A stretch of 64,000 nt of DNA, from assembly GCA_021029095.1 (NCBI GenBank), contig JAJOHG010000036.1:248001-312000 (forward strand), read 5' to 3'. This document shows positions 24,808 to 38,190 of the stretch, in pieces (position 1 is the first letter of the stretch; every line of letters begins with the position of its first letter). The DNA is from Phellopilus nigrolimitatus. Its lineage: Eukaryota > Basidiomycota > Agaricomycetes > Hymenochaetales > Hymenochaetaceae. Position numbers and translations under genes: made by a program. The notes under the pieces were generated by a model. That model was not told the origin of the DNA, searched no databases, and saw nothing but the letters and a program-made list of their open reading frames with translations.

Positions 24808-24850
24808 CGAGCGAATGCGAACGAGCGAATGTGAGCGAGCGAGTGTGAAT
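24808..24850. repeat. Short tandem repeat, GAGCGA(A/G)TGnGA-type units
   Basis: The tract GAGCGAATGCGAACGAGCGA and its continuation repeat a 4-8 bp GAGCGA/GAGTGTGA unit about five times with variation. It is a simple degenerate repeat upstream of the pseudogene promoter. Confidence 0.5.
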
Positions 24851-26390
24851 TGTGTTTAGCTTGGCCATTGCACTTCCGGTTAAGGTCAACTGCTTATGTC
24901 AAGTGCACCAGCATGTCGAGAAATCAAGGCACAAGAAGCGGAACAGTCTCGGAGACCATCATATCATATAAACGGCCAACCATTAGTTTCCATTGATTCG
25001 AGTGCATTTCGTGTTGGCATGGAAAGCATACGTTCTGGTTAAGCGGTCTTGGGAGTCTCCTCCGCTGAGAAATGCCTATAAATAGATCCAATTAGCTTTC
25101 GTGTGAGCATTACTTTGAGATATACTAAAAAGGGACATTAAAAAAGGGAACCAAGACACCGTCTGTGGGACTGCTTACTTCGCTGATTTTATAAGTGTCC
25201 AGAGAATGGAGAGAAGTTTCATACGTGTCTCGCAAGTAAGGGTATGAAAACGTAAATAAAACACTTCTAAACAGTGCTGGCCATGCACCGTCGAGTGGAC
25301 GGGACTGACGCCACCCGAAGATGGTCAGGAGGAGTTCCTCCCACAACTGGTCAGAGAAAGACCAGAGAAGACGTAGGCCAAGAATAGACGCTGGGGAGCC
25401 TTTCTGTCTAGATTTGTCGATGATTGCACATGCATACCGTGCGCTTCGCGGCCAAAAATCGAGAAAAGCGGGCCTTTACTTGGTCCACACCGATGCACAG
25501 GCACTGCCACTTGAAGAGGTAAAATAGTATGTCGTGCCTGTGCTGTCTGAGAAATAACGGCATGCATTGATGCTGAAGAACAAATAGCATAAATGGAATG
25601 AGCCCGAGTCTTCGGTCACATATATCCTCCAAAGTGATGTTCATACACCCGCATGTTGCAAAATGATGATCTTGCGTGCCCAAAGGCCCGATGTCTAGGT
25701 ACCGACTGCAAAAGATGAGGTCAAAAGAGGTAGAACATGGGAATGATTGTTCAATATCATTCAGCCTGACCTGAGCGTCGGGCCACGCAAAAGGGCACAT
25801 GTCCGGCGTGGGAGGTAGCGAGAAGCTGGTTGAAACATTCGAAAGCAAGGGCGATTCATTGGGCCTCTAGGCGAAGTATAAAATGGCTTCGTCAGCGACT
25901 TCCCTGAACAATGTCCGTCACTTAAAAGAAAGCCACTAAAGCCGGGGCCGGGGCGGGAAGCTCTGTAGTATAGAAGTTGATCAAGCACCAAAAACAACCG
26001 ATAGCAGACCATATACGTATGAGCCACATGAATGGGAGAGTGTGCGATTCATGATCATTTTTAACGCAGAATTAAGATTTGCAGATATGTCCACAAAGCG
26101 TGAGAGTCTGACCTTCAGACAGGATCCTGAAGCCGTGATGAAGTGCAATTACTAGTACGCTGGACAGGAAAGCAACATGAGAGCATGAGCATTTGCCATT
26201 GACTCTGAGTATCGGCGACGGAATTAGCCTATAGGACTCCATGACATACTTCTCGCGTGAATATCACGTGGTATGTACTATACAGTACCGAATCGTGCGA
26301 AAATATACCAAAATTACGAAATCGGATGCCTCCGCATCGACCACTGTCCCGCCCCTTGTCCCGCCAGCGCCCTCAAGACCGCAAGTCACC

Positions 26391-26942
26391 ATGGTCAACA
26401 TTCCGAAGTACGTATCCGTCTCATTTTCAGTGGAGGTGTAACTCATCGCTCGCCAGGACCCGCCGAACATGTAAGGAACTGCCTTAATTTCACTTGGGAT
26501 CTCTGGGACTAACGTCTGTGTCCGTGCACTCAGACTGCAAGGGGAAGACGTGCAAGAAGCACACGTACGTTCGTCTCGTTTCATGTGAGGTTATCCGCGC
26601 TAAAATTTCATTGCAGCCCGCACAAAGTCACTCAGTACAAGAAGGGCAAGGACTCCATCTTCGCACAGGGCAAGCGCCGTTACGACCGCAAGCAGTCTGG
26701 ATACGGTGGGCAGACGAAGCCCGTTTTCCATAAGAAGGCCAAGACGACGAAGAAGGTCGTCCTCCGTCTCGAATGCACGGTCTGCAAATACAAAATGCAG
26801 CTCCCACTCAAGCGCTGCAAGCAGTACGTTCTTCCGTTTACTTTCATTTGTTCAACGACATTGATGACTTCGCGACGACAGCTTCGAGCTCGGAGGAGAC
26901 AAGAAGACGAAGGGTGCTGCTCTTACTTTCGTGCGTTCATAA
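26391..26942 (+). CDS. RPL42: 60S ribosomal protein eL42 (L36a/L44)
   Basis: Five exons: [21 protein letters not shown], then the long exon from [20 protein letters not shown] through [20 protein letters not shown] and the zinc-motif stretch [18 protein letters not shown], and a last exon [16 protein letters not shown]. The four Cys in CKGKTC/CTVCK plus KRCK context and the length of about 105 residues match eL42 of the large ribosomal subunit. Four introns in so short a gene is normal for agaricomycete ribosomal proteins. After the usual C-terminus the frame runs three more codons (VRS) to a stop at 26940-26942. The GTGCGT there could also be a donor (acceptor near 26971) giving another tail, so the exact C-terminus is uncertain. 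Confidence 0.93.
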
Positions 26943-28417
26943 TCTTCTCCTTCGCCTGTAGGAAATCGTCCTGACGCTTATGTTGTAGTGATTTATTTCC
27001 CTCCTATGTCCCTCTATGTTTTCGTCACACCGCTTATACATCGTCGTGTCGTCATATGAATCAATGCATTATGGTCTGTATATGCACGTGTATTATCATG
27101 CAACGAATGTCGGTGTCGTCTAAGCGATAGAAGCTAAGATCGCTTTTTTGAGGCACTAACAAGCTAAAAGGAAGGGTAAATTTGTTGATTAGACAATTGT
27201 CTTCGACGGATCCTTCGCGTGAGTGACATGTACTCGTGCTAGCCTCCAAGAAATTGCACCCCAATTGTCTACTTCCCAAAATAATGTACCAGGAGCATCA
27301 AAAGGAATCGTAGCCGCCTACATGTCTGTCGCGATGGCAGTGTGAGTCCTTCCCATTGACTATCTTGCTGTTCTTGACGAGTCTGCGCTATGTCTGTCTA
27401 TCCTGCTGAATGTTCCGCAATCTTGCTTGACTCAAGCCCGACATCCTCACTGTCACAATGCAGTATTTTTAAGCTCTAATCGGTGCAATATAAGCCAATG
27501 ATAGCAAGTTGATATTTTCTTGCATCGCCAGTATCAACTCTCACCGCGTTTGTAGAATGAGTCAAAACCTTCTATCTTCACTGTCAGGCTAATGACTCCC
27601 TCCTCTTCTTTCACCGTGGATCTGGTCCAGCTAGGCTGCTGTCTATTGCAGAATCTATTGCATTCCGTCGCATGTGGATGCGCACGCAGTAATTGCTCCC
27701 TCAACGAGAATGTAGGCTCTAGTGATCGACAACCTTCCGTGCTCCAGGCGCCAGGACGTGTGCTGCAACCCACAGGCCGAATCCTCCTGCGCATTTCCTT
27801 AGCCTGCCTCGAGAATTGCATATGATATGAATTGCAGTGCGGATAGGTTACTGTACTCATGGCATGTTAAAGTACTAGAGCTGCTTCACTTTACTCTGAG
27901 CAGGGTGAGCTGAAGCGACCGCTTTCTCTCTTCCTAGGGTTATGTGTAGTTATTGCGTATCCAAGGTTGTATTCAACCCGTATTCCCAGAATAGTATGGC
28001 AGGTGACTGTTTTCTTTCACTTGAAAAGTTTACCGCAGGCAAAGGTCCTCAGGTGGTTTTATTACACCGATCCAACATACTCGGGCTAATGTTATTCTAT
28101 GATTACTCGGTGCTGCTAGGAGCCGACAGTTGGCACTGTAAACTGTAGACAAAATAAAAATGGAGAATCAAAAACATGCACGATGCGGTGGTGAGTAGAT
28201 AAATACATGTGGACAAATTTGAAGAAAATAAGCAAGGCATTCTACGTCGGACAGAAGATAAATGCGCGATGCTATGTCGGACGAACGAGAAAAAGCAAGC
28301 AGAAGAACGAATCGTCGAAAGTCGATACAGAGGAACAGATATAAAGTAGATGCGATATCCAAGGTCAAAATCCAAACAATCCGAGTCCAGAACAAATCCA
28401 CAAGCCGCAAGACAGGT
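26943..28417. other. Intergenic region between convergent eL42 and HMG-CoA reductase genes
   Basis: 1.48 kb of mixed AT-rich sequence with only short unsupported frames (the longest about 108 codons, 27534-27860 minus). No RNA gene or repeat was recognised. Confidence 0.45.
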
Positions 28418-31400
28418 TCAGTTCTTCGCCTCCTCTGGCTCAGCAGCAGGCGAATACGCGGGGAGGCTCGCATCACTCTCCGTGCGGCTCAGCGCCTCCC
28501 TCATGCGTGCAGGCGCGGGAGTATGCACGCCCGAGAACGGCGCTAGGCCCGGTGAGATCCCAAGCGCCTCGGGTGCGGGCGTTGCGACTACACTCGCCTT
28601 CGTAACCGCACCAGGGCCGGGCGTGACGGGTCGCGACGCCGCAGGCGTATTGACCGTGCTCCTGTTGTGTGCCATGTGCGCCTTAATGAGGTGGCCCGCC
28701 GCGAGTGCACTGAGGAGCGAAAGCTCGCCAGCCATGACGGCCGCAGAAACAAGGCGCGCGAGGCGCTGTGCATTGGCACCAGGCTTCTCGTGGTGCGCGC
28801 CGCGCAGGCCGAGCATCTCAAGCACGGCAGCCTGCGGCGCGAGCACGGTCCCACCACCGACGGTGCCGACCTCGATGGATGGCATAGTCACGGACATACG
28901 GAGATCCTCATCGTCCGGCCCGGTCCTAGAAGAGTCCGGAAAAAATGAGTCTATTTAGTATGGAAATAAGAAAAAGAAAGAAAGAAGAAGACACGCACGG
29001 CTCCATGAGGGTCATGCAATTCGAACTCTCCACATTTTGTGCAGGGTCCTGGCCAGTCGCGAGGAAGATCGCAGTCAGGATGTTAGCCGCATGCGCGTTG
29101 AAGCCGCCCACGCTGCCTGCCATCGCGCTGCCAATCAGGTTCTTCTTTATGTTCAAGTTGCAAAGGTCCTTGACAGTCGTCTTGAGCACACTGCGTACGA
29201 CCTTGCCAGGTATGACAGCCTCCGCAACGACGCTCTTTCCCCGGCCCTCGATCCAGTTAATGGCGGCCGGCTTCTTGTCAGTGCAATAGTTGCCCGACAG
29301 CGCGAGCACGAGCATGTCGGGGAAGCGGCTCCGCAATGTGTCGAGTGCAGCCTCTGTGCCCTTCGAAATCATGTTCATGCCCATCGCGTCGCCCGTGCTT
29401 GTAGCGAAGCGGATAAACAGCGTCCGGCCCGCCATCGCGCACTTCATACCCTGTAGCTTCGCGAAGCGTGACGTCGTTTCGAAGGCATTGCGCAGCGCAT
29501 CCGTTCCCTCATCACTCTCGATCCACTGCCTCGCCTCCGCAGCGCGCACCACGTTCGGGAAGTCAATCGCGGGGCCACGCGTCATCGCATCCTTCGTGAG
29601 CACGGTCGTCACTCCACCACCCGCATTGAGAGCCTTGCACCCGCGCGAAGTGCTCGCGACGAGCGTGCCCTCGGCAGTCGCCATCGGGATTGGGAACGCC
29701 TCGCCGTCGACATTGAGTGGGCCTGCGATGCCAAGCGGGAGCGGCATGTACCCGACGACGTTCTCGCAGCATGCGCCGAATACACGATCGTACGCGTAGT
29801 CCTTCATCGGCACGTCCGAGTACTCCAGCGTCTTCGTCCGCGACGCGCGAGCTGTCAGAAACCATCATCAATTTATAATCATTATTTAGGCCTCATAGCA
29901 AAGACTCACAAATTAGCATCCTGCGAATCCTGACAGCTCTCTCGTAGTCACCGAGCATCTTTTCCAGGGCGTACGCCTGAATCTTTCCATCCTGGCTCAA
30001 CATGACTATCTCCTCGTCGTTCAACAGCGCAAGTGACGCAGACACAGGGCGGGGACCATTCTCGAAGATTTCAACGCACTCCGTGAGCGAGCGCACGTCC
30101 AAATCGCGCACAGGGCTCGCTGGCGACGACGAACCAGGACCTGAGGTAGACGTCGAAACCTGCGCAAGCTTACGGTCGACGAGGTCAAGGGCAAGCGAGG
30201 TTGGGCGGACGGGTTGCGGCTGGACTAGCTTAGCAGGTGGGATCGCAGGTGCGGCAGCTGGCGCCGGTGCAGGAGAAGGAATGGGCGCAGGCGTAACAGG
30301 CACGGGAATATACTGTTTCACCCTAACGTCCGGTATGACTTTGATCGGCGCAAGGCCAAATGCTGGCTTCTTCCTCTCGCGAGGACGCTCCTGGACCTTC
30401 TTCATCTTATTTTCGCTCTCTTCTTCTCCATCACCCTCCTCCTCCATGTCACCTTCGGCGTCCACCTCTCTCACCACCCCCAAATTTGCCGCACTAAACC
30501 TCACGCCGACGCCTACGCTGCTCGCCAAGCCAGCCGCGCCCAGCGCAAGGGTCGTGATCCCACTTGCGCCACTCGCAATACCTCTCAGCAAGACGGCGTT
30601 CAGCGTGAGACTCAAAGCGAGCGATAGGGATATCCACTTCGACAACACGGGGTCGCCGACGAGCGATGTCCACGCGGACAAAAAGGCGTCCCATGAACTC
30701 TGGCTCTGTCCTTGCTGGCCCTGGTTCTGATGGGCCTGGCCTGCATTTGACCCCGGAAACTGGCCTTGGGCGACCGAGAACGCCTTTGTGCGGGGTGAGA
30801 CATGCACGAAGAGCGGCGGGCTGACTTTTACAAGTAGCTCGCGCCTGTCGTCACGGTCCGTAGATGTTGCATTTTCCAAAGCCTCCGAAGACGAGGCATC
30901 CGGAGAGAGGAACGCCACAGCGAGACGGTCGAGTGCACCTGCGACCGCGGGAGCCGCAACATCCACTTTACGCGCACCTCCAAGCGCGGGTTCCGCGAAA
31001 TGCGGCGCACCGGCGGTGTTGATGCGTGCGATGGCTGTCGCAGGAGTAAGCGTCGTGCAAAGGTTGAGCACATGAAGCGTCACAAAGGACACGATCTAGC
31101 GCAACCATATCATCAATTAAGGCGGTCCTGAACATACCAAGAGGCACGACATACCACGAGCAGCTTTAACCGCGCGACAGGGTCCTGCTTCTGTTCCAAG
31201 ATCCGCTCTTTCTCGCTCCCACTCTTCTCGCTGTTGGCATAGCTCGAGCGGCGCTTCATTGCGCTCGGAGGCCTCAGGTCCTGGCCTGAACCAAATGGTA
31301 GGCTTTTGCTCTTGAAAGTAGGCGAGCTAATGCGCGAGCTTGTACGCGACGGTGTCTGCGACGCCGAGGCAGAGGCGGACTCGCGCATGTATTTGATGCG

Positions 31401-33455
31401 CTTGACCTGATGCGACGGAATAATTAGTGATACATTCAAGTTGATGTAAACCAAAATAAAGAAATAAGGATAAGAATAATATGCGAGGAAGGAAGAGTGC
31501 GTCGATCCCCAAAGATCTCGCGTAAGCTTCCGAGGCCATCGCCACCGTCATCGTCATCGTCATTGTCCTCAAAGGAAGGAAGAGAACTCTAGGCAAAGGA
31601 AGCGAAGCGGCGAAGATGCGCAGATATCATCACGTGTCCTCGACGCGAAAACGCGCAACGCGTCGCGTCGCGTCATTGCAGCCCCACATCAATTTGGTCA
31701 GAACAAAAAGGCACAATCTGAAGCATGCCCGCGGGGATCAGGGTGATGGTGGTGATTAGGTGTAACGCGGTGCAGACAATGGAGACCGACGGAAATGGAA
31801 TGGAGCGGAAGCGCAAGGACAATTGAGAGCATTCGAATTTCGAATAACAAAAAGAGAACGAATGCTCGAAAACGTTAAATCAGAGATCGCTCCGAGGAAC
31901 AAAAGGGGCGACAAAAAGGTGTGACATGAAGGACGGACGCAAGGTAAAACAGAATGGAAACGAAGATACGCGTCGCAGCGCAATGAAACAAGAACACATC
32001 GCAAAACGATGTGATGCAATGATACACAACAATGAGACGGAACGATGGATAAGCAAGACCGGGAGCCCGACGACGACGGAAATAGCGGCGTTCGGCGAAT
32101 GATTAAGGCGGCGAAGGCTGTATATAATCCCCCCACCATATGATGATGATGATGGAGATAGTGGTGTTGCGCGAAAGCCGGAAGATAACAAGAAAATAAA
32201 ATAAAATAAATTATCGCGAGCTTACCTCGATCATAACGCCCATGACGGCAATATAGAACGTCACGCCCATCAGGCAGTCCAAACTCAGGATGAGTGCCGC
32301 GAAGGCGCACATTTCTCTGAGCCCGCCGACCTTGGATGATGCGCCAACGGCGAGCACAAATACCTCAAGGGCGTAATCGCGAAGAATAGCGTTACCGACG
32401 CGGTCGAGCCCTTCGAGTAAGATTGTGCTTGAGGGCTTCATGACTGGAGCAGGCGCCGCGGCTGTGCGCCTGCCGCTAGGTGTGATCGTGCCGTCCATAG
32501 CAAAGTTAGCACCAGACGGTGACGGCGGTGGCGGAGCGGGAGAATAGAGGTGCTCGTGCACGAAGACGGCACGCGCAAGGCGAAGGGGCTTGTCGAAGCC
32601 GACGGTACAAACGAGGAAGGGAAGTGCCTCGGTGAGCAGTACGGGGTCAACGGGGATGCCCATGTGAAGTGCGATCGGTAGCGCCAGTACGAACGCCAAA
32701 GTTGAGCTTGCGAGGATGGCTGCTGTGAGCCAGAAGTTGCTGCCAAGAGCGCGCGCGCTGACGAGCAAGCGGAAGAAAGTGAAATGCATGAGGACGTATC
32801 CCGCGAGGACGAGAAGAATGTCGAGGGAGTCGGCATTGCGTGCGAGCTCAGAGAAGCGCAGGACGAGAGCGCGGAATGCGTATGCAGCCCAACGGCCACG
32901 CTGGAGGAGCTCGTCCGCTGTCGGAGCCGCCTCGAGGGCAAAGCGCGTCACAGGGGTGGACAAAGAACCACGTTTAAGAACATGCACAACGCGTTCGCGT
33001 GCACCGGTGGGAAGAGCGAGGGTGAGCGTAGCAGCGCGTTCAGACGTGGAGAGAAAAGAGAAGGCGGCGGGCTGAGCGAGGTGGGTCGTGGCATTGGCGA
33101 GGGCAGTCTTAAGCTGGGGATCATCAAGAGAAAACGGGAACGGCACGGGGGAGTTCCTCCTGCTCGAGTCGAGGCTGAATACGACCTGCTGGAGCTCGAG
33201 TCGCGTCTCACTCTCGTCCTGTGTGCGCGCGTGTGCCTGCCAGACGTCCTCGGAGACGATAGACCAGTCTCCGTCGCGGAGGAGGGCGTGGGCTGGTCTG
33301 AGGGAAGTAGGAATGGCTGGGGAGAGGAATGTGGACTGCTTGATGGCGGAGAGGATGTGGAAGTAGGCGAGGGTGGCAAGGATGAAGCCGCAGACGATGG
33401 ACTCGATCGGGTTGCGCACGGCGCGGGCAGCGAGAGGCCGCAAGATGGCGCGCAT
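28418..33455 (-). CDS. HMG1: 3-hydroxy-3-methylglutaryl-CoA reductase (HMG-CoA reductase)
   Basis: The rate-limiting enzyme of the mevalonate pathway, in the ER membrane. Exon 1 (33455-32226) starts [20 protein letters not shown] and carries membrane spans including the sterol-sensing-like region ([32 protein letters not shown]). After an 819-nt intron come a Ser-rich exon (31406-31160) and a third exon (about 31096-29920) with the last spans, an acidic loop and the linker before the catalytic domain. Catalytic motifs: [30 protein letters not shown] (Glu), [23 protein letters not shown] (Lys), [11 protein letters not shown] (Asp) and [14 protein letters not shown] (His, followed by the Ser that AMP-activated kinase phosphorylates in animals). 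The tail runs about 75 residues past the domain, rich in Pro/Ala/Ser. I start at 33455; 50 more in-frame codons upstream are Pro/Arg-rich and likely 5' UTR. Confidence 0.95.
31407..32225 (-). other. Unusually long (819 nt) intron of HMG-CoA reductase
   Basis: Donor GTAAGC follows MGVMIE; acceptor CAG precedes [10 protein letters not shown]. The intron is more than ten times the usual 50-70 nt in this window. It holds a CG-rich segment around 31638-31670 with ACGCGT at 31658-31663 and repeated GACGCG/GTCGCG, plus TCATCG-type (31538-31560) and GATGAT-type (32140-32155) repeats. Its open frames look non-coding. Confidence 0.7.
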
Positions 33456-36400
33456 GGTTGGCAGCAGCAACGGCGACGACGGCGTTGGGGTTGTATGTCG
33501 TCTGCAGCGGGGTCGCCAAGGTCGTGGAGGTTGTTGAGAACGAAGGGAGAGGATAAGGAGCGAGACGGGAGAAAAAGTGGTGCGACGGCCAATTATAAGT
33601 TGCACGGTTAGGTACCATTGGACCGCTTATGTCATCGGGGCTCTTGTCGGTATCATTTCATTTCAAGAAAATAACCGTGTTTCGGTCAATGCGTCCCCAC
33701 CGGTCTCCGTCTCTCTCTCTCCGTGCATATTATTATGTCGCCCGAGATGGCAAAACAAAATCAGCCTCGTCACCCGGCGATTTTATCTAATATCACTTGA
33801 CTCAAGCTTTTGATCCTACATCTCTTTGTTCAACCCTCCTCCTATCCACTTATCGCGCACTTTACGTCCATTTTGTAGAATTAATCGACCTCGGCCGCGC
33901 GCAGCAAAACATAAATTAATCGATATCCTTCCATTTTCTACGAGACAACAAAATAACGCATGAATCGCTCCTATCCATCTGTGTAACTGATTCAGTTCAG
34001 CTCTTAGACTCAAACCTTTTATTGCATATTCCACTGTCTGTCCCTGCCCATCCTATTCGAATTATTACATTGGTATGTGTCTAAATCTAACTCATATAAA
34101 TCACAAACCGAGCTCCTTTCCATATCTTGTTGATTATCTGCTCTCACCTAATCCCGCCTGCCGACGCCGGATCACTTATAAAAATACCGGCATCTCTGGA
34201 ACACAGATACCCAAGCATCTTCTAATCTAATACCAAAAATCGAGGACAAACACCTCGCTTCAAGCCGCGACTCAAAGCCCGGTACGCATTCCTCTGCAGA
34301 TACGTGTCCTGCCCGCTACCGCTCCTCCGGTACACTCGTGAAAGAAAATATTGCTAAGTATACTTACCTGCAAACGGCACAATAAAGGAAATTGGCGCAT
34401 ATGTAGCTTAGAAAAAGCAGGAACTTAACGCCAGCGCAGGCTAGCCTCCGTGACGAACAGCCATTCGATCACCGAACGTGTGGAGGGGTGTCACGATAAA
34501 CGAACATACGTCTGAGGATTTCCACCCCTATGTCAGGCCGATTTCTTTGCACGAGTGACATATCTATGTACAAGTACTTACTCCTGTGATCGTACCAAGT
34601 ACGACACCGACTCTCAGGCTCGATTGAAAATTTAATCTTGTACCCTTCTCATTCTCGCTCATGTTTGAATAATATATAACATGTATGCGGCATAGCAGGG
34701 GTTCCGAGTCGCACAAGGCAGTACGCTCTAGTGTGCAATCGGCTTACCCGGGGTTCACTTCATGTACGCGTGCACAGGTGCGTCAAAAGAGGGATTTGAA
34801 GCGGGGGAATGAGACAAATCATTGAGAATGGATTGACCGAAACTAAGTCCGGCATGATAAACTAAGTGTATCAAGGTGACCTCATCGTCGTGTGGCTCGT
34901 TAGATAAGCAGCTCCATTTGTTTCTCAAGTCCCCGGCTAAAAATTGAACTTCTTGTATGCGACATCGGAAAGGGCCCTTTTGATTCTCCTGCGAAACCCT
35001 TATGCTGAAGCTGAGGTCGAGATATCCGATGGACAATATTAGTGAGTATTACATAAGCTACCTTCACTTCTACATAACTTTACTTTATCGTTCTGCCGAC
35101 TCAAGGATATAACGGTGGCAAGCGCCCTCGTGGACACATACACTAACCAGACATGCATGCCATCCTAGGTTCTCGCCTCTCTTTTTTCGAACCCCAGCCT
35201 CAAATTTTATCAATTCAAATATCATCTTCTAAGTCCAAACCTTACTCGTGTTGCAATCCTACGAGGATTGACACATGTCGGCGGAGCCGTTATCCCTACT
35301 ACATCCCTTCTAGTCTTCTTGATTGTAAGTATGACATGCCGCGTTACGAAGGCTAGCACTTGGAGCTGGTGTGTGCGCAGTCACTCTCTTGTATTTCTCG
35401 CACGGTAACCGACAACAAAAGACGGAGGCAATAAAGAATCAAGTCGACCGGACCGTGCATGTACATGTACATAAGCTTTTCGAACGATTACGTACAAATT
35501 GTGGGTGTAAAGCACGCAGTGCCTCCTCGTGGAACATTTCTAAAGCATCATCTGTGCCGGTAATGGTCATCACGCAAATCCAAATACCACGTTTCCCAAA
35601 GACGTAAAAAAATGGGAAAAAAGGAGAAAAAATCCCCCCTCGAGTTTTGCCAATCACAACGGCCATCTTTCGATGGAAAGAAAAAAATAGGCGCAAGACA
35701 CACAAAGAGATAAGACACATGCACACCGACATTTAATCAAAGACGTACAGCCTCGAGTCTCGACAAATGCAATATCAATCTTCCGCAGGTTGAGTATCGC
35801 AGCGCTGGTAAATCTAGTCGGGTATAGCTAGCAAGCCGCCTTTTTTATTTTTTTGCGAAAAACTCCTCTCCTACCCGAAATCCCCGATGCAAGTAAGCAA
35901 GCGACTAGTTGGTGCACAGATAAACCGACTCCAAGCTGCGGCCGCGCGCAATCGATAACATACAAGCTCGCGCTCGTGTCTGCTACGTGCACCGCTAACG
36001 GTCTAGGATATATGCATAGGTATAATCACGTCAAGCAGCATGGTCATGCTTCAGAACCATCCGAGGGCCCGGCGGACTCTCGTAAGAAGTTCCAGGAACC
36101 AGAAGTTTGCGCATGAGGTGTTTGGCTGGTGTGTCGGCCTCGAACACAAGCTAGAAAAGTGCAGCGTACCGGAGCTCCAAATCTTGATGCCGTCCATCTT
36201 ATCGGATTACTCGGGATTATACTAGGGGCCGATCAGGGTCGAGAAGTCGAGAGTCATGATTCAAGACAAGCTCAGGTGTCAAAGCCGTAAGTGTAGTATG
36301 TATAAGGTCCATCTCTGCGTAAATCTTCGAGCGAAAATTCTGACGCAGATCCAGTACGAAGATCCATGTAGCGGCACATACAACCAGCTTAAAGGATGGG

Positions 36401-38190
36401 TTGTATATAGATTAGTTTTGAACGCGGAACAGGCGTGCCAGCAAACGTGGTCCTAGAAAAGGACGCCAGTTGGTCATACATATAAAGAAGTCGACGCCAA
36501 CGCAGCGGCGCTGCGATCGAAAGCCCGTTGAGATGCATTACTAGCCTCTATTCGGTCGCCGACGTAGTCTTATCGCATTGTTACTGAGTTGTCCAAAGCG
36601 GCAAGTTGAAAGCGAGGTTGGCTCGCCCTCGCTCCTCGACGCAGATCTAAGAAGAGGAGATAAGTATCGTATTCATAAGGGGTTAGGGTAGGAAACACAC
36701 GAACTCAAGCTCTCCCTGTTTTAATTACCTAGCCAGATAGGCACAGATAAGTTAGTAAATACAACCCGGTGGCTGGTATCCAGGGACATGGCGTGTCGAC
36801 TTCAGAGTGCACGTACAGGCGCACGACCGGATGATATATTCTGCACCCTCTTGACATCAGAGCAAACAGAAAACAAATACTAAATGCAGACGAAGCATTA
36901 CGTTTCTCCTGGACCACCGCTCTTTAACAAAAGACTCACAAGCTGATTCGTTTTCCAGAGTACGTTTGAAATCGCTTTTTGTATATCCGAAAGTTCCTAG
37001 CCTCATTGTCGGCGTATTGAGATTTCTCTTTGCGACGAAGCAAGTTCAAATTGAAACCCCGTGCAGGTGTGGTCTAGCTGTTGGTATCTTACGCTGCTTT
37101 AGCATTAGAATTGAAGTTGATGACCGACTAATCACAAGCTAACCATGATCAATTAGAGACAGAGGACTCGGCGAAAAGATTGAATGAGAAGAGTCACCGA
37201 TGTTGCCAGGAAAGTATTTTGCAAGACGATTTCCAAGAACGCCGCTCCGTATGACGGTGTTAGCGGTCTATCGAGTGCGCTAATTCGGCTATCCACTGGT
37301 CGGTACTCTCGAGACCGACTCTCGACCTTCGACTGGTTGGCGCACTACCATTCCAATTTTATACGTTCTGGCTTGTGTACGCATCGAGTTCGTACGAACA
37401 GATTAGTGAGACAGGCCTAAATTGGAAAAAAGCAAAAAAAAAAAAGAGAGCCCGCGAGAAGAGGGTGGTGGTCGATACGGGAAATGCTGAGTTACTATGT
37501 CAAGTAAGTCACGAATGTTTGATGTTTGTATTCTGCACACCTACCATCCTGGCTTAGAAAATTAGATTAACATGACTGCAGATTGGACTACTGACGTAGA
37601 CGCGTAGTGTTGGTGAGCAGCTTCGAGCGAGAAAGAAAATCAAAGTCGCACTTGGCAAACATAATGATCGGGAGCGATAGTCCTCGGAAAAGGGACTGGA
37701 GATACATGGTCAATACAGAAAACGGTGTGCCCTGCTAACATAGAAAGAAGAGTGAAAATATTAGTAAGGTTACATTGAAATTCGTCGAGAAGGTCGATGC
37801 TGAGTTTATTTCTTTTCCAGAGATCATCGCTGCCACTTGCATGAGCGCGTCGACTACGACGATGGTTCCAAATATGATCTATTACAGTCTACCTGATTAG
37901 AAGAAGCTAACAACGTACGGCACTTGTCCCCATAAGCCGCATTACCATGTGGCAAGTGACAAATGAGAATCCGCACAAACTTGTCATCTGGTCGAGCATG
38001 AGGGTTTCAGAAATTAAGCGCATCAAGACTAGGAATTAGATCAATCGCTTGCGTAGCATCGAGCATGAATGTCTCATGAAGCGATGAATCCAAATGGTTT
38101 GCTGTGCAACAGCCTGCAGACCAAACAACGGCCGTGTAAGGCAATTCTACCTTCAAACTCTGAAGATCAAAGTTTCTTGCGGAAAACACC
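33456..38190. other. 4.7 kb region without a supportable gene
   Basis: The left end is the HMG-CoA reductase promoter and 5' UTR. The rest is AT-rich with scattered short frames (longest about 97 codons); none shows a motif, signal peptide or splice continuity. An A/G-rich stretch lies at 35600-35632 and a run of 14 A at about 37433-37446. It could hold non-coding transcripts or decayed elements, but I could not identify any. Confidence 0.4.

Larger units (their letters stand above)
24278..26390. other. Gene-poor region between peroxidase copy and eL42
   Basis: Contains the pseudogene promoter and, at about 24808-24850, a short direct-repeat tract of GAGCGAAT/GAGCGAGT type units. Open frames up to 146 codons (25408-25848, minus) have no recognisable motif. 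The eL42 promoter should lie at the right end. Confidence 0.45.

Noticed and set aside
31756..32310. 184-codon open frame on the minus strand within the long HMGR intron
   Set aside because: His/Ser/Cys/Arg-rich low-complexity reading with no motif; it overlaps the end of exon 1 in another frame.
32784..33611. 275-codon open frame on the plus strand
   Set aside because: Antisense to HMG-CoA reductase exon 1, which has clear membrane spans and joins to the catalytic exons.
34755..35036. 93-codon frame on the minus strand in the gene-poor region
   Set aside because: Protein-like composition, but no homologue recognised, no neighbouring exon and no start context; insufficient support.
36678..36695. 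GGGGTTAGGGTAGG, telomere-like repeat
   Set aside because: Only one TTAGGG unit; not an array.
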